This document shows positions 15,550-23,744 of a stretch of DNA of 64,000 nucleotides, one piece after another; within the stretch, counting starts at the first letter, position 1, and each line of letters begins with the position of its first letter. Source of the stretch: Mucilaginibacter sabulilitoris. GTDB taxonomy: Bacteria > Bacteroidota > Bacteroidia > Sphingobacteriales > Sphingobacteriaceae. Below the pieces are notes generated by a model. The model did not search any database and was not told where the DNA came from. It saw only the letters and a list, made by a program, of their open reading frames with translations. Both the position numbers and the translations under genes were made by a program. The stretch spans positions 992,001-1,056,000 of the forward strand of contig NZ_CP139558.1 of assembly GCF_034262375.1 (NCBI RefSeq), read 5' to 3'.

Positions 15550-15579
15550 GCCCGTGCCTAAAAAGTACGGGCATTTTTA
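15550..15579 (+). terminator. Intrinsic terminator after the DUF417-AhpD operon
   Basis: GCCCGT (15550-15555), 11-nt loop, ACGGGC (15567-15572), then ATTTTTAC. It begins 11 bp after the AhpD-like stop. Confidence 0.75.
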
Positions 15580-15614
15580 CTTGTAACACATTTGCCCAAA
15601 CAATCACGCGAAGT

Positions 15615-15974
15615 ATGGGAGCGGAAAGCGAAATAGATTGGAAACAATATATAGTTGAAAACTTCTTTTCCACCTGGGAAAAGCTTACATCGGTGGATTT
15701 GACAGATTATGCATTCTTGATCCGACATCATTTTGATGTACCTGACATCGCGGAGCAGATAGGCAACGTGATTGAGGACGCCAATGATCCGGCGACGCTG
15801 ATCAAATATCACAAAGGCAGAATCTGCAAATTGATCAGGGATTTCATCGATGCATTACTAAACATTTCTGACGATGGTAAGCATATCACCAACAAGAATA
15901 TTGAACAGGCCAAAATCGTAATGCAACAAGGTGAAGACTGCATTTATTCATGTCCAACAAATAATCTTAAGTAG
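15615..15974 (+). CDS. Hypothetical cytoplasmic protein
   Basis: A 119-residue acidic, helical protein without a signal peptide. It is rich in Asp, Ile and Lys (DVPDIAEQIGNVIEDANDPATLIKYHKGRICKLIRDFIDALLNI). I recognise no family. It lies 8 bp before the hydrolase-OsmC fusion gene, so the two are probably co-transcribed. Confidence 0.65.
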   Translation: MGAESEIDWKQYIVENFFSTWEKLTSVDLTDYAFLIRHHFDVPDIAEQIGNVIEDANDPATLIKYHKGRICKLIRDFIDALLNISDDGKHITNKNIEQAKIVMQQGEDCIYSCPTNNLK

Positions 15975-15982
15975 AAAGAAGC

Positions 15983-17203
15983 ATGCAAAGCCGAAAACTT
16001 GAAATACTAAACAAACAAGGCTATAAGCTGAATGCCTACTTGGAGTTACCGCCAAATGGTAAACCTACGCATTACGCAATTTTTGCGCATTGCTTCACCT
16101 GCAACAGCAATCTGAACGCGGTACGTCATATCAGTGCGGCCCTGGCCGTACACGGCATAGGCGTAATCCGGTTCGATTTTACCGGGCTTGGACAGAGTGA
16201 AGGAACGTTTGCTGAAAGTCACTTTTCGGCGAATGTCGGCGATCTGGTAGCGGTAGCACAATATATGAAATTGCATTATGCGTCACCTGCGCTATTGGTT
16301 GGTCATTCCCTTGGCGGTGCCGCAGTTATTGCTGCGGCCGCAAGGTTACCCGAAGTCAAAGCAGTAGCCACAATAGGCGCACCGGCAAGAGTCGACCACG
16401 TTAAAAAGCATTTCAGACTCGAGAAAAATGATAGAACCGGAGATCTGGAATGGGAAGTTAATATTGGCGGCCGTCCTTTTATGATTACCAAAACATTTTT
16501 GGAAGAAATAGAGAAAGTGGATTTGCATGCCATTTTAGGACATCTGCATAAAGCAGTACTGTTTCTTCATGCCCCGGGTGATAATATCGTCGGCATCGAA
16601 AATGCACAATCACTCTATGAGGGCGCGGTACATCCCAAAAGTTTTGTATCTCTTGATGATGCAGATCATCTCCTTACCCAAAAAGAAGACAGTACTTACG
16701 CTGCTAATATTATCGCCACTTGGGCATCGCGATATATTCCAATTGAGCCCAACAAAATGCTCGACACCGCTGGTGAACAGCTGGTTGGACATCTTAACCT
16801 TGAGGAACACAAGTTTACTACCATGATGCAAACAGTGCATCATGCGTTAATTGCAGACGAACCGGAAGATGTTGGCGGTGAAAATCTCGGACCATCGCCT
16901 TATGATTACCTGAGCGCCGCACTGGCAGCCTGTACCACCATGACAATCCGTTTATATGCAGAAAGGAAAGGCTGGGAGTTGAAAGAGATATTTGTTTATA
17001 TCACCTACGCCCGCAGACATGAAGATGATATGAAGGAAGGACCGGGCGAACCAGGTCATTTAGAAACCTTTTCCAAGAAACTGCGATTAATCGGTAATCT
17101 CGATGAGGCACAAAAAGAACGATTAAGGGAAATCGCGGCGAAATGCCCTGTTCACCAGACTCTAAGTCTGCCTGTGCATGTCGAAACCACATTAATTAAC
17201 TAA
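15983..17203 (+). CDS. Alpha/beta-hydrolase-OsmC fusion protein
   Basis: A 406-residue two-domain protein. Residues 1-250 form an alpha/beta hydrolase with the nucleophile elbow VGHSLGG (Ser109), an Asp in APGDN and a His in DDADHLL. Residues 260-406 form an OsmC/Ohr-type peroxidase domain with two conserved cysteines in LAACTTMTIRLYAERKGW and AAKCPVHQTL. This fusion is widespread; the OsmC part reduces organic hydroperoxides with thiols, and the hydrolase may release peroxidised acyl esters. It fits the surrounding redox genes. Confidence 0.92.
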   Translation: MQSRKLEILNKQGYKLNAYLELPPNGKPTHYAIFAHCFTCNSNLNAVRHISAALAVHGIGVIRFDFTGLGQSEGTFAESHFSANVGDLVAVAQYMKLHYASPALLVGHSLGGAAVIAAAARLPEVKAVATIGAPARVDHVKKHFRLEKNDRTGDLEWEVNIGGRPFMITKTFLEEIEKVDLHAILGHLHKAVLFLHAPGDNIVGIENAQSLYEGAVHPKSFVSLDDADHLLTQKEDSTYAANIIATWASRYIPIEPNKMLDTAGEQLVGHLNLEEHKFTTMMQTVHHALIADEPEDVGGENLGPSPYDYLSAALAACTTMTIRLYAERKGWELKEIFVYITYARRHEDDMKEGPGEPGHLETFSKKLRLIGNLDEAQKERLREIAAKCPVHQTLSLPVHVETTLIN

Positions 17204-17221
17204 CCATAAATCTAAAAAATT

Positions 17222-17464
17222 ATGATCAACCCAGAAGACATTATCCCTTTAGATGACCAGGAAGGCGAAGATAAATCAGACCAGCAGAGTCAGCAGGACA
17301 TACATTCTAATGGCCTGGATGAAGAAAACGTTCCACGTGCCGAAAGCACAGAACCACCGTTAGATTTGCTTAACCAATCCTACAGGGCTGCGGATTCTGC
17401 TTATTTGCCCGGCGAAAAACCCGGTTCGGATTATCGCATTAAACGCAAAAGAAAGCTTGAGTAG
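17222..17464 (+). CDS. Small hydrophilic hypothetical protein
   Basis: An 80-residue, low-complexity protein. The first half is acidic (EDIIPLDDQEGEDKSDQQ), the end strongly basic (RIKRKRKLE). It is probably disordered and has no cysteine. It starts 18 bp after the OsmC-fusion stop and is likely the last gene of that transcript. A short GC-rich imperfect hairpin (about 17470-17492) follows. Confidence 0.55.
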   Translation: MINPEDIIPLDDQEGEDKSDQQSQQDIHSNGLDEENVPRAESTEPPLDLLNQSYRAADSAYLPGEKPGSDYRIKRKRKLE

Positions 17465-17625
17465 TCACGGGGGAGGGCTGCCCGCCCCTCCGGTTGATAG
17501 CATTTGATTTCTCTCGAACCTAAAGTAATCCCGGAATTTCAGATAAGCTTCTCGGGAAGCCGGACATGTTTTTTATCGATTATACTTTTAACACTACGAA
17601 TAAAGATCGAACACAAAACCACATT

Positions 17626-18585
17626 ATGACACAAGAAACAGAACATGTTAAATGCCTGATTATCGGATCAGGACCGGCGGGATATACTGCTGCCATATAT
17701 GCTGCCAGGGCCGATTTAAAACCTGTCCTATACACGGGAATACTAGAGGGCGGTCAATTAACCATGACCACCGAAGTAGAAAATTATCCGGGTTACCCAG
17801 AGGGAATTCAGGGGAAGGACATGATGAAGAATTTCCGTGATCAGGCTGAGCGACTCGGGGCGGATATCCGTAGAGGCTACGTTACCTCGGTAGATTTTTC
17901 AGGTTCGCCATTGGCGGTTGTTATTGATGAACAAAAGATTGTAACAGCTGATGCCATTATCATTTCAACGGGCGCTTCGGCTAAATGGCTGGGGTTGGAA
18001 TCAGAACAAAAATACAATGGTTTTGGCGTTTCTGCTTGCGCAGTTTGCGACGGTTTCTTCTTCAAAGGACAGGATGTAGCTATCGTCGGCGGCGGAGACA
18101 CGGCAGCTGAAGAGGCGACCTACCTAGCCAAACTGGCACGAAAAGTTTATATGCTCGTTAGAAGGGACCAGTTCCGTGCCTCTAAGGCCATGGTCAACCG
18201 CGTACTAAATACCCCAAATATAGAGCTTATCTATAATTCGGAAGCGAAAGAGATTCTTGGCGACGGCCTAAATGTTACAGGGTTAAGCATTATCAACAAC
18301 CAAACGAATTTAGAAAGTAAATTGAGCATAACCGGATTTTTCGTTGCGATTGGACACCATCCCAATACAGACATTTTTAAAGGCTGGCTGGATATGGATG
18401 AAACCGGCTATATCATTACTAGTCCTGGCAGTACGAATACCAACATAGAAGGCGTCTTTTGCTGCGGGGATGCGCAGGACCGGATTTACCGCCAGGCGGT
18501 GACTGCAGCTGGTACTGGCTGCATGGCTGCGTTGGATGCTGAGCGCTACCTCGCTGCCAAAGAAGATGCGACGCTTTTCATCTGA
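17626..18585 (+). CDS. trxB: Thioredoxin-disulfide reductase
   Basis: A 319-residue FAD/NADPH flavoprotein. I chose the ATG at 17626, which puts the FAD-binding GSGPAGYTAAIYAARA near residue 14; the upstream start adds a non-homologous extension. The redox site is CAVCDG (Cys138, Cys141), the NADPH site GGGDTAAEEATYL, and the end GDAQDRIYRQAVTAAGTGCMAALDAERYL is diagnostic. It supplies electrons to thioredoxin and so to the peroxiredoxin-type proteins nearby. Confidence 0.95.
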   Translation: MTQETEHVKCLIIGSGPAGYTAAIYAARADLKPVLYTGILEGGQLTMTTEVENYPGYPEGIQGKDMMKNFRDQAERLGADIRRGYVTSVDFSGSPLAVVIDEQKIVTADAIIISTGASAKWLGLESEQKYNGFGVSACAVCDGFFFKGQDVAIVGGGDTAAEEATYLAKLARKVYMLVRRDQFRASKAMVNRVLNTPNIELIYNSEAKEILGDGLNVTGLSIINNQTNLESKLSITGFFVAIGHHPNTDIFKGWLDMDETGYIITSPGSTNTNIEGVFCCGDAQDRIYRQAVTAAGTGCMAALDAERYLAAKEDATLFI

Positions 18586-18719
18586 TTACTAAAATGAGAT
18601 AATAAATAAACCAAAAATGACCTGCCAAATGCAAACATGGAACTTCAGTGTTTTTCCTCTAAAAATGTAAAACAATTCACCAGAAAATTCTTGTCCGACA
18701 CGATTTCTTTTCCGCAGCT

Positions 18720-18890
18720 GATGAAAGGCGATCACCCGGTTCTGAATTCGTCCGCGTTGAAGTCAGGTAGCCGATATATTAGTCTTCAGAAAGGGTGCCG
18801 ATTTTGTTTTCATGGGCCGAAAGAATCCAGGGATCACTGGTAAGTGTTACCAGGCATTTGGAACGGTTCGGGACTTAGCTGGTAAATGAC
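18720..18890 (+). pseudogene. Possible relic of an FMN-dependent alpha-hydroxy-acid dehydrogenase
   Basis: Reading across a frame change gives an SALKSGS-like piece and then GADFVFMGRKNPGITG. This resembles the DSGxRxGxDIxxALxxGADFVFxGR signature near the C-terminus of FMN-dependent 2-hydroxy-acid oxidases. Stops and frame changes surround it. The remainder of 18586-19166 shows no gene I can support, although an open stretch at about 19000-19187 (...LKAVGAVLQIKTIKQLNK...) could be part of the same relic. Confidence 0.25.
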
Positions 18891-19166
18891 AAGAAACCGC
18901 TCATTAAAATTACGCTTGCATTTGATAAAGTAATGGAAGTGCAACATCACTATTGCACGATATGTTTTCTGTGGTTCACAGTTTTTCTTGACCGCGCATT
19001 GCATTCAGCGGGGGCTGCCAGGGAACCCTATATGACCAACCTGAGCTGAAAGCTGTTGGGGCGGTACTGCAAATCAAGACAATTAAACAGCTTAATAAGC
19101 TAAAAGATATACTCCTCGTTCTTTATATCCTCCATTGCGCAACAAAGGAAGATACAACTTCAAAGC

Positions 19167-19199
19167 AAAAAGGGTTACCAGGAGAGTAGCCCTTTTTTT
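19167..19199 (+). terminator. Intrinsic terminator upstream of the TetR genes
   Basis: AAAAGGGTTAC, short loop, GTAGCCC and a seven-T run; one G-T pair in the stem. It insulates the first tetR gene from upstream transcription. Confidence 0.75.
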
Positions 19200-19236
19200 G
19201 TTTAAGGAAAGTAAAGTTATCTCTTAATTTTACCTG

Positions 19237-19254
19237 AAACAGACTTGTCGGTGT
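19237..19254 (+). promoter_or_regulatory. TetR operator site 1 (overlaps -33 of tetR-1)
   Basis: AAACAGACTTGTCGGTGT, with a perfect left half of the palindrome AAACAGACTTGTCTGTTT seen at site 2. Its central TTG sits 19 bp before the -7 element, so bound repressor would cover the -33 element: autorepression. Confidence 0.65.
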
Positions 19255-19266
19255 CTGAAAAACAGT

Positions 19267-19274
19267 TAGTTTTG
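19267..19274 (+). promoter_or_regulatory. -7 element of tetR-1, leaderless transcript predicted
   Basis: TAGTTTTG, a perfect TAnnTTTG ending 4 bp before the ATG at 19279. Transcription should begin at or within a base or two of the start codon. Confidence 0.6.
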
Positions 19275-19278
19275 CCAT

Positions 19279-19830
19279 ATGCGCAATGAGAGAAAAAATG
19301 GTGTTAGACAGGCCATTGTAGATACGGCTTCCCGGCTGTTCTATAAACAGGGTTATGTAAACACCGGGATCAACCAGATCATAGCTGAATCGGGAGTAGT
19401 AAAATCGACACTATACACTGCTTTTCGTACGAAAGAAGACATCTTAATGGAATATTTAGTGCAATCAGGAGCAGCAACTGACGCAGCTCTTAAATTAGCT
19501 GCTGAAAAAGGGAAAGATGACAAAGGAAAAGTATTGGCTGTGTTTGATTATTTGATTGATTTAGTACAGGAAAAGGAGTTTTACGGTTGCAATTTTCTGA
19601 ACCTGATATCTGAAATCCCAACGGATGCTGAGCGGGTAATTAAACAGATTCAGAAACAAAAGAATGGTGTCCGAAAACTCTTTGCCAGTCTATTGGAGCC
19701 AATGGGCAAAGAAGAACTTGCTGACGAAATCTACATTTTATTCGAGGGGGCTCTCATCGCAAATAAAGTGCACAACAAAGTTTGGCCCGTTGATGCAGCT
19801 AAGAAAATTGCAGCTAAACTGATTTCTTAA
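19279..19830 (+). CDS. TetR-family transcriptional regulator (tetR-1)
   Basis: A 183-residue regulator. The N-terminal DNA-binding domain is IVDTASRLFYKQGYVNTGINQIIAESGVVKSTLYTAFRTKEDILMEYL. The ligand domain (YGCNFLNLISEIPTDAERVIKQIQKQKNGVRKLFASLL) is closely similar to tetR-2 at 19920. It has its own operator and a leaderless-type promoter. The two paralogues probably bind the same palindrome, so they may heterodimerise or cross-regulate. Confidence 0.92.
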   Translation: MRNERKNGVRQAIVDTASRLFYKQGYVNTGINQIIAESGVVKSTLYTAFRTKEDILMEYLVQSGAATDAALKLAAEKGKDDKGKVLAVFDYLIDLVQEKEFYGCNFLNLISEIPTDAERVIKQIQKQKNGVRKLFASLLEPMGKEELADEIYILFEGALIANKVHNKVWPVDAAKKIAAKLIS

Positions 19831-19870
19831 GGATATAAAGCCAGTATAGGAAATATGAATTAATTAATTA

Positions 19871-19898
19871 TTTTAAAACAGACTTGTCTGTTTTAAAA
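19871..19898 (+). promoter_or_regulatory. TetR operator site 2, perfect 28-bp palindrome
   Basis: Two 13-bp arms, TTTTAAAACAGAC and GTCTGTTTTAAAA, around TT. The central TTG is the likely -33 element of tetR-2 (21 bp before the -7). This is the best copy of the operator. Confidence 0.8.
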
Positions 19899-19907
19899 TA
19901 ATTTTTA

Positions 19908-19915
19908 TACCTTTG
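19908..19915 (+). promoter_or_regulatory. -7 element of tetR-2, leaderless transcript predicted
   Basis: TACCTTTG, a perfect TAnnTTTG ending 4 bp before the ATG at 19920, the same spacing as in tetR-1. Confidence 0.6.
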
Positions 19916-19919
19916 AATT

Positions 19920-20459
19920 ATGAAGAGGAATCAAGCCCGAGAATGTATTATTAAAACAGCTTCCCTGTTATTTTATAAACAAGGTTACTCGAATACTGGA
20001 ATCAACCAAATCATAGATGAGGCTGGTATTGCCAAATCCACCTTATATCAACATTTTCGTTCTAAAGAAGATCTTCTGATTGCGTACCTGGAAGAGACCG
20101 GGGTGTTGACGTTAAAAGCATTAAAAGATGCTGCTCAATCAGGTACCACTCCTCTTGAAAAGTTGGTTGCCATTTTCGACTACTTGGAGAAGCTTGTTGG
20201 GATGGATGAATTTTACGGCTGCCACTTCCTGAATATTGTGTATGAAATGCCTAATAGGGAAGAACGGGCAAGGGAGCAAATCCGCAGGCAGAAGAATTTA
20301 GTCAGAAACCTGTTGGGAACTATCATCGAACCCTTGAATAAGCCAGAGCTTGCAGATGAAATATACACCTTATTTGAAGGCGCTTTGATTGCACATAAGG
20401 TACATGGAGCCAACTGGCCGATTAGATCGGCAAAGAACGCAGTCTTACAATTAGTATAA
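19920..20459 (+). CDS. TetR-family transcriptional regulator (tetR-2)
   Basis: A 179-residue paralogue of tetR-1: CIIKTASLLFYKQGYSNTGINQIIDEAGIAKSTLYQHFRSKEDLLIAYL for DNA binding, then FYGCHFLNIVYEMPNREERAREQIRRQKNLVRNLLG. The shared YGCxFLN motif carries a conserved Cys. It is followed 38 bp later by an alpha/beta-hydrolase gene with the same operator at its start, so the pair of regulators probably controls the adjacent hydrolases. Confidence 0.92.
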   Translation: MKRNQARECIIKTASLLFYKQGYSNTGINQIIDEAGIAKSTLYQHFRSKEDLLIAYLEETGVLTLKALKDAAQSGTTPLEKLVAIFDYLEKLVGMDEFYGCHFLNIVYEMPNREERAREQIRRQKNLVRNLLGTIIEPLNKPELADEIYTLFEGALIAHKVHGANWPIRSAKNAVLQLV

Positions 20460-20476
20460 AAAATTTATTTTATTAA

Positions 20477-20492
20477 AAACAAACCTGTCTGT
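20477..20492 (+). promoter_or_regulatory. TetR operator site 3, before hydrolase 1
   Basis: AAACAAACCTGTCTGT, ending 5 bp before the ATG at 20498. Its right half is identical to site 2 and its left half carries changes. Repressor here would block a promoter at the gene or read-through from tetR-2. Confidence 0.55.
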
Positions 20493-20497
20493 ATTAT

Positions 20498-21364
20498 ATG
20501 AAAGCAAATAAATTAAAATATCTGTACGCCAACGTAGATGGCCTGAAGATTTTTTATCGGGAAGGCGGTAGCAAAAATAAACCACATATGATTTTGCTAA
20601 ACGGTGTGCCTAATGCCTCCGGTGCCTTTCAGGACTTGATGAATGTTCTGAAAGAGGATTTCTACCTGGTGGCACCCGACTTCCCAGGATTTGGCTATAG
20701 TGACGCGCCGTCACCAGCGGAGTTCGAATATAGTTTTGACCATATATCGAAGGTAATTGAGCGATTTATTACAGTCGTTGGCTTACATGAACCGAGTGTT
20801 TATGCTCTTGGGTATGGTGGGCCGGTAGCTTTTAGGATTGCTGTACGTAAACCCGACTTATTCAAGACATATATTTTTCAGAACTCGAATGCTTATGAGG
20901 AAGGGCTGGGTCCGGCAATGCAGGGGGCAGCGCCATTTTTGACAAACCGAAATTCGGAAACAACCGAATTGGTTAAGCCCCTGTTAGCCATGGAGGGTTT
21001 ACAGCTTTTTTTTACTGCGGGAGCAAAAGATTCATCTCTCATTAATCCTGACCATATCGAACAAGCCTTTTATCTTTTGAACCGGCCCGGCCAGGCGGAA
21101 ATTCAACTGGATCTTCTTTATAATTACGGAAGCAATCTTGAGGAATATCCCGTTTGGCAACAGTTTCTGGTTCAAAGGCAGCCAAATATATTGTTGGTAT
21201 GGGGTAAGAATGATCCATTTTTTCCATTGCCTGCAGCAGAGGCGATTCAAAGGGCCGTACCTTCAGCAGAGCTTTATGTATATGATACGAGCCATCTCGC
21301 ACTTGAAGAACATTTTGATGACATTGCTGGCAGGATCAAAGAATACTTTAATAAACATGAATAA
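20498..21364 (+). CDS. Alpha/beta-hydrolase-fold protein with catalytic residues replaced (probable pseudoenzyme)
   Basis: A 288-residue haloalkane-dehalogenase/epoxide-hydrolase-type fold (APDFPGFGYSDAPSPAEFEYSFDHI). It aligns without gaps to hydrolase 2 (21602) through the first 110 residues. Where hydrolase 2 has oxyanion-loop His35 and nucleophile Asp105 (FDYGAPVG), this protein has Asn35 (LLNGVPN) and Gly105 (LGYGGPVA). The base His appears to be kept (DTSHLAL). It therefore probably cannot form the alkyl-enzyme ester and may be a binding or sensor protein. Confidence 0.85.
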   Translation: MKANKLKYLYANVDGLKIFYREGGSKNKPHMILLNGVPNASGAFQDLMNVLKEDFYLVAPDFPGFGYSDAPSPAEFEYSFDHISKVIERFITVVGLHEPSVYALGYGGPVAFRIAVRKPDLFKTYIFQNSNAYEEGLGPAMQGAAPFLTNRNSETTELVKPLLAMEGLQLFFTAGAKDSSLINPDHIEQAFYLLNRPGQAEIQLDLLYNYGSNLEEYPVWQQFLVQRQPNILLVWGKNDPFFPLPAAEAIQRAVPSAELYVYDTSHLALEEHFDDIAGRIKEYFNKHE

Positions 21365-21544
21365 CCCATTCATAAAACAATAACAGCTAAAACAGTTCTT
21401 AGAAATAATATTAAATGTTATTTACTGGTGGATAAGGTTTCCATGGTTGCAATAAAATTATCAATAATGCCTGGTGTAGTCTGGGCCTAAAAAGGTTTTA
21501 AATGCTAACATGGACAATAAGGCAATTAAAAAATAAAATATTAA

Positions 21545-21563
21545 AAACAAGCCAGTCTGTTTT
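21545..21563 (+). promoter_or_regulatory. TetR operator site 4, before hydrolase 2
   Basis: AAACAAGCCAGTCTGTTTT, the right half identical to site 2. It lies 18 bp before a -7-like TATCTTTA (21581-21588), so it covers the -33 region of the promoter of the hydrolase-to-LanB operon. Confidence 0.6.
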
Positions 21564-21580
21564 ATATCCCACTAATTACA

Positions 21581-21588
21581 TATCTTTA
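21581..21588 (+). promoter_or_regulatory. Probable -7 element of the hydrolase 2-LanB operon
   Basis: TATCTTTA, one change from TAnnTTTG, 13 bp before the ATG at 21602. Transcription would start about 21594, giving a very short leader. Confidence 0.4.
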
Positions 21589-21601
21589 AAACTATATAAT
21601 C

Positions 21602-22471
21602 ATGAAATCTCAAACAGTCAAACATCTTAAAACCAAAGTCCTGAATCTTAACATTTTTTACCGTGAATCAGGAGCAAAGGATGCGCCTGTTATCCTGCTG
21701 TTGCACGGATATCCTACATCATCACATATGTACCGCAACCTGATTCCGTTATTAAGTGATCGGTTTCGCGTGATTGCTCCGGATCTTCCCGGCTTCGGTT
21801 ATTCAGATGCGCCCAAAAACACTGAATTTAATTACACATTTGATAATCTGGCGCAGTACATGCAGGCTTTTATTGACCAGCTAGGCATTAAACGGTTTGC
21901 CATGCAGGTATTTGATTACGGTGCACCTGTAGGTTATCGCCTGGCACTAGCCAATCCGGAAAAAATAACAGGCATTATTTCACAAAATGGCAATGCCTAT
22001 GAAGAGGGCTTAAGTGACGGATGGAACCCGATCCAAAAATATTGGGCAGATCCCAGTGAGCAAAACCGCAATAACCTTCGTGCAATGACCACTTTGGAAA
22101 CCACTAAATGGCAATATTTGACGGGCGTTGGTGATGAAACATTGGTTGCACCCGAGTCTTTTACACTTGACCAATATTTTCTTGAACGGGAAGGCAGCGT
22201 CGAGATCCAATTGGATCTTTTTAAAGATTATGCCAGCAACGTGGCCATGTACCCTGCATTCCATCAATATTTTAAAAAGTATCAGCCCCCATTTTTAGCG
22301 GTGTGGGGTGATAAGGATCCTTTCTTTTTACCGCCCGGTGCCGAGGCGTTCAAGAGAGACCTGCCTGATGCAACAGTAAAATTTTATGATACAGGCCACT
22401 TCGCATTGGAAACCCATGTTAATGAAATTGGGGAAGAAATTTTGACCTTCCTCAACAAACTGCCAGCATGA
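21602..22471 (+). CDS. Alpha/beta hydrolase, haloalkane-dehalogenase/epoxide-hydrolase type
   Basis: A 289-residue enzyme with all expected catalytic elements: HGYPTSSHMYR (His35, oxyanion loop), VIAPDLPGFGYSDAP, the nucleophile elbow FDYGAPVG (Asp105) and the general base His in DTGHFALETH. An Asp nucleophile indicates hydrolytic dehalogenation or epoxide opening rather than ester cleavage. It is the first gene of a tight operon with an MFS transporter, EgtD-type methyltransferase, SDR and LanB (gaps 32, 44, 17 and 23 bp). Confidence 0.9.
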   Translation: MKSQTVKHLKTKVLNLNIFYRESGAKDAPVILLLHGYPTSSHMYRNLIPLLSDRFRVIAPDLPGFGYSDAPKNTEFNYTFDNLAQYMQAFIDQLGIKRFAMQVFDYGAPVGYRLALANPEKITGIISQNGNAYEEGLSDGWNPIQKYWADPSEQNRNNLRAMTTLETTKWQYLTGVGDETLVAPESFTLDQYFLEREGSVEIQLDLFKDYASNVAMYPAFHQYFKKYQPPFLAVWGDKDPFFLPPGAEAFKRDLPDATVKFYDTGHFALETHVNEIGEEILTFLNKLPA

Positions 22472-22503
22472 TGAAAATCAAAAAGATCAGGTAAGCGATC
22501 TCC

Positions 22504-23700
22504 ATGAAAGAAAATTATCAAATTAAAAATACGGCGGCAATGGCCGGAATTATATTTGTGGCACTTGCACTAAGGCCGGCGCTTGTCTCTCTCGGGCCGG
22601 CCCTTGTTGCAATTAGGAATGATTTCGAAATGTCTCATTTCGCTGCAGGGGCGCTGATATCAATTCCAGATCTTTTAATGGGACTGATGGCATTACCCAC
22701 ACCCTGGCTTATGAAAAAAATTGGCCGGGACAACCTGGTCTTTGCTTCACTAGGATTGGTTGCAATTTCCACGGTGGCAAGAGCCTATGCGCCAAATATT
22801 GGCTTCTTGCTATTGTATACCGCAGGGGTGGGTACGGGAATTGCAATTGCCGGAACCATACTGTCCGGTTTTGTCAAAGCAAATTTTCCCACAAGGACAG
22901 CGTTTGTAATGGGGATATATGCTGCCTCACTGTCAATAGGCAGTACACTTTCCGCATTTAGCACCGCTCCGCTCTTAAAAGTCACAGGCAGCTGGAGGAT
23001 TGCCACCGGGGTATGGGCATTACCTGCAGTTGCGGGACTTGTAGCCTGGTTCATTGTAAAAGTGAAAGAAACTAAATACGTGAAATCACCTATAGTGTTC
23101 GACACACCAAAAATCCCTTGGAAAAACGGGCTCGCCTGGAGGATAGCGATATTCTTTGCTTGCGTAAACCTGATTTTTTATGCGATGATCACATGGACAG
23201 CGTCCATGTTCATTGAAAATGGCTTGCCGGGAAATATTGCGGGGAGTATTTTGGGATTTTTTACGCTGATCTTTACTTTATCCAGTTTCACCATCGGAGG
23301 GTTCAGTAAATCACGTGACCGCCGCACTTTGTTAATCGGAAGTTCACAAGTTACACTGGTCGGTTTTATTTTAATGTACTTTTTTACAGGAGCAGTAGCC
23401 ATTGTATTTGTGGGTATTGTGGCCGCAGGTCTTGGCGCCGCATTTACGCTTGCTATGACACTCCCATTAGATAATACCTTGGATCCGGATGAAACGAATT
23501 CATGGACCGCATTTGTAATGACGATAGGATATCTGATTGCAGCGGCAGGCCCACTTTTATTGGGGTTAATACGAGACATGACCGGGGATTTTAAAATACC
23601 TGTGTTGACGCTTATGGGGGTTTCAATGGGAATGATTCTAATTGGTAATTCACTTAAACCCAGGAAACTCCGCTTTAGCGACCTTTACAAACGTTCGTGA
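22504..23700 (+). CDS. MFS transporter, CynX/NimT-like
   Basis: A 398-residue protein with about 12 transmembrane segments. ALALRPALVSLGPALVAIRNDF at the N-terminus and the GxGIAIAGTILSGFVKANFPTRTAFVMGIY region are typical of the CynX/NimT group of the major facilitator superfamily. Relatives move cyanate or small organic molecules. In this operon it may export a small product or provide immunity, since no peptide ABC exporter is encoded in the cluster (inference). Confidence 0.88.
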   Translation: MKENYQIKNTAAMAGIIFVALALRPALVSLGPALVAIRNDFEMSHFAAGALISIPDLLMGLMALPTPWLMKKIGRDNLVFASLGLVAISTVARAYAPNIGFLLLYTAGVGTGIAIAGTILSGFVKANFPTRTAFVMGIYAASLSIGSTLSAFSTAPLLKVTGSWRIATGVWALPAVAGLVAWFIVKVKETKYVKSPIVFDTPKIPWKNGLAWRIAIFFACVNLIFYAMITWTASMFIENGLPGNIAGSILGFFTLIFTLSSFTIGGFSKSRDRRTLLIGSSQVTLVGFILMYFFTGAVAIVFVGIVAAGLGAAFTLAMTLPLDNTLDPDETNSWTAFVMTIGYLIAAAGPLLLGLIRDMTGDFKIPVLTLMGVSMGMILIGNSLKPRKLRFSDLYKRS

Positions 23701-23744
23701 TTGCTTGGAACCTTCTATTAATTCGATAATTACCTAGAATAAAT

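Noticed and set aside
15558..15812. 84-codon minus-strand ORF
   Set aside because: Shadow of the hypothetical gene at 15615 and the terminator at 15550.
18637..18843. 68-codon ORF on the plus strand
   Set aside because: It is out of frame with the better-supported hydroxy-acid dehydrogenase relic and has no independent support.
21365..21601. Possible small precursor gene before hydrolase 2
   Set aside because: Only very short frames (15 codons or fewer) occur here; the region is explained by the operator and promoter of the operon.
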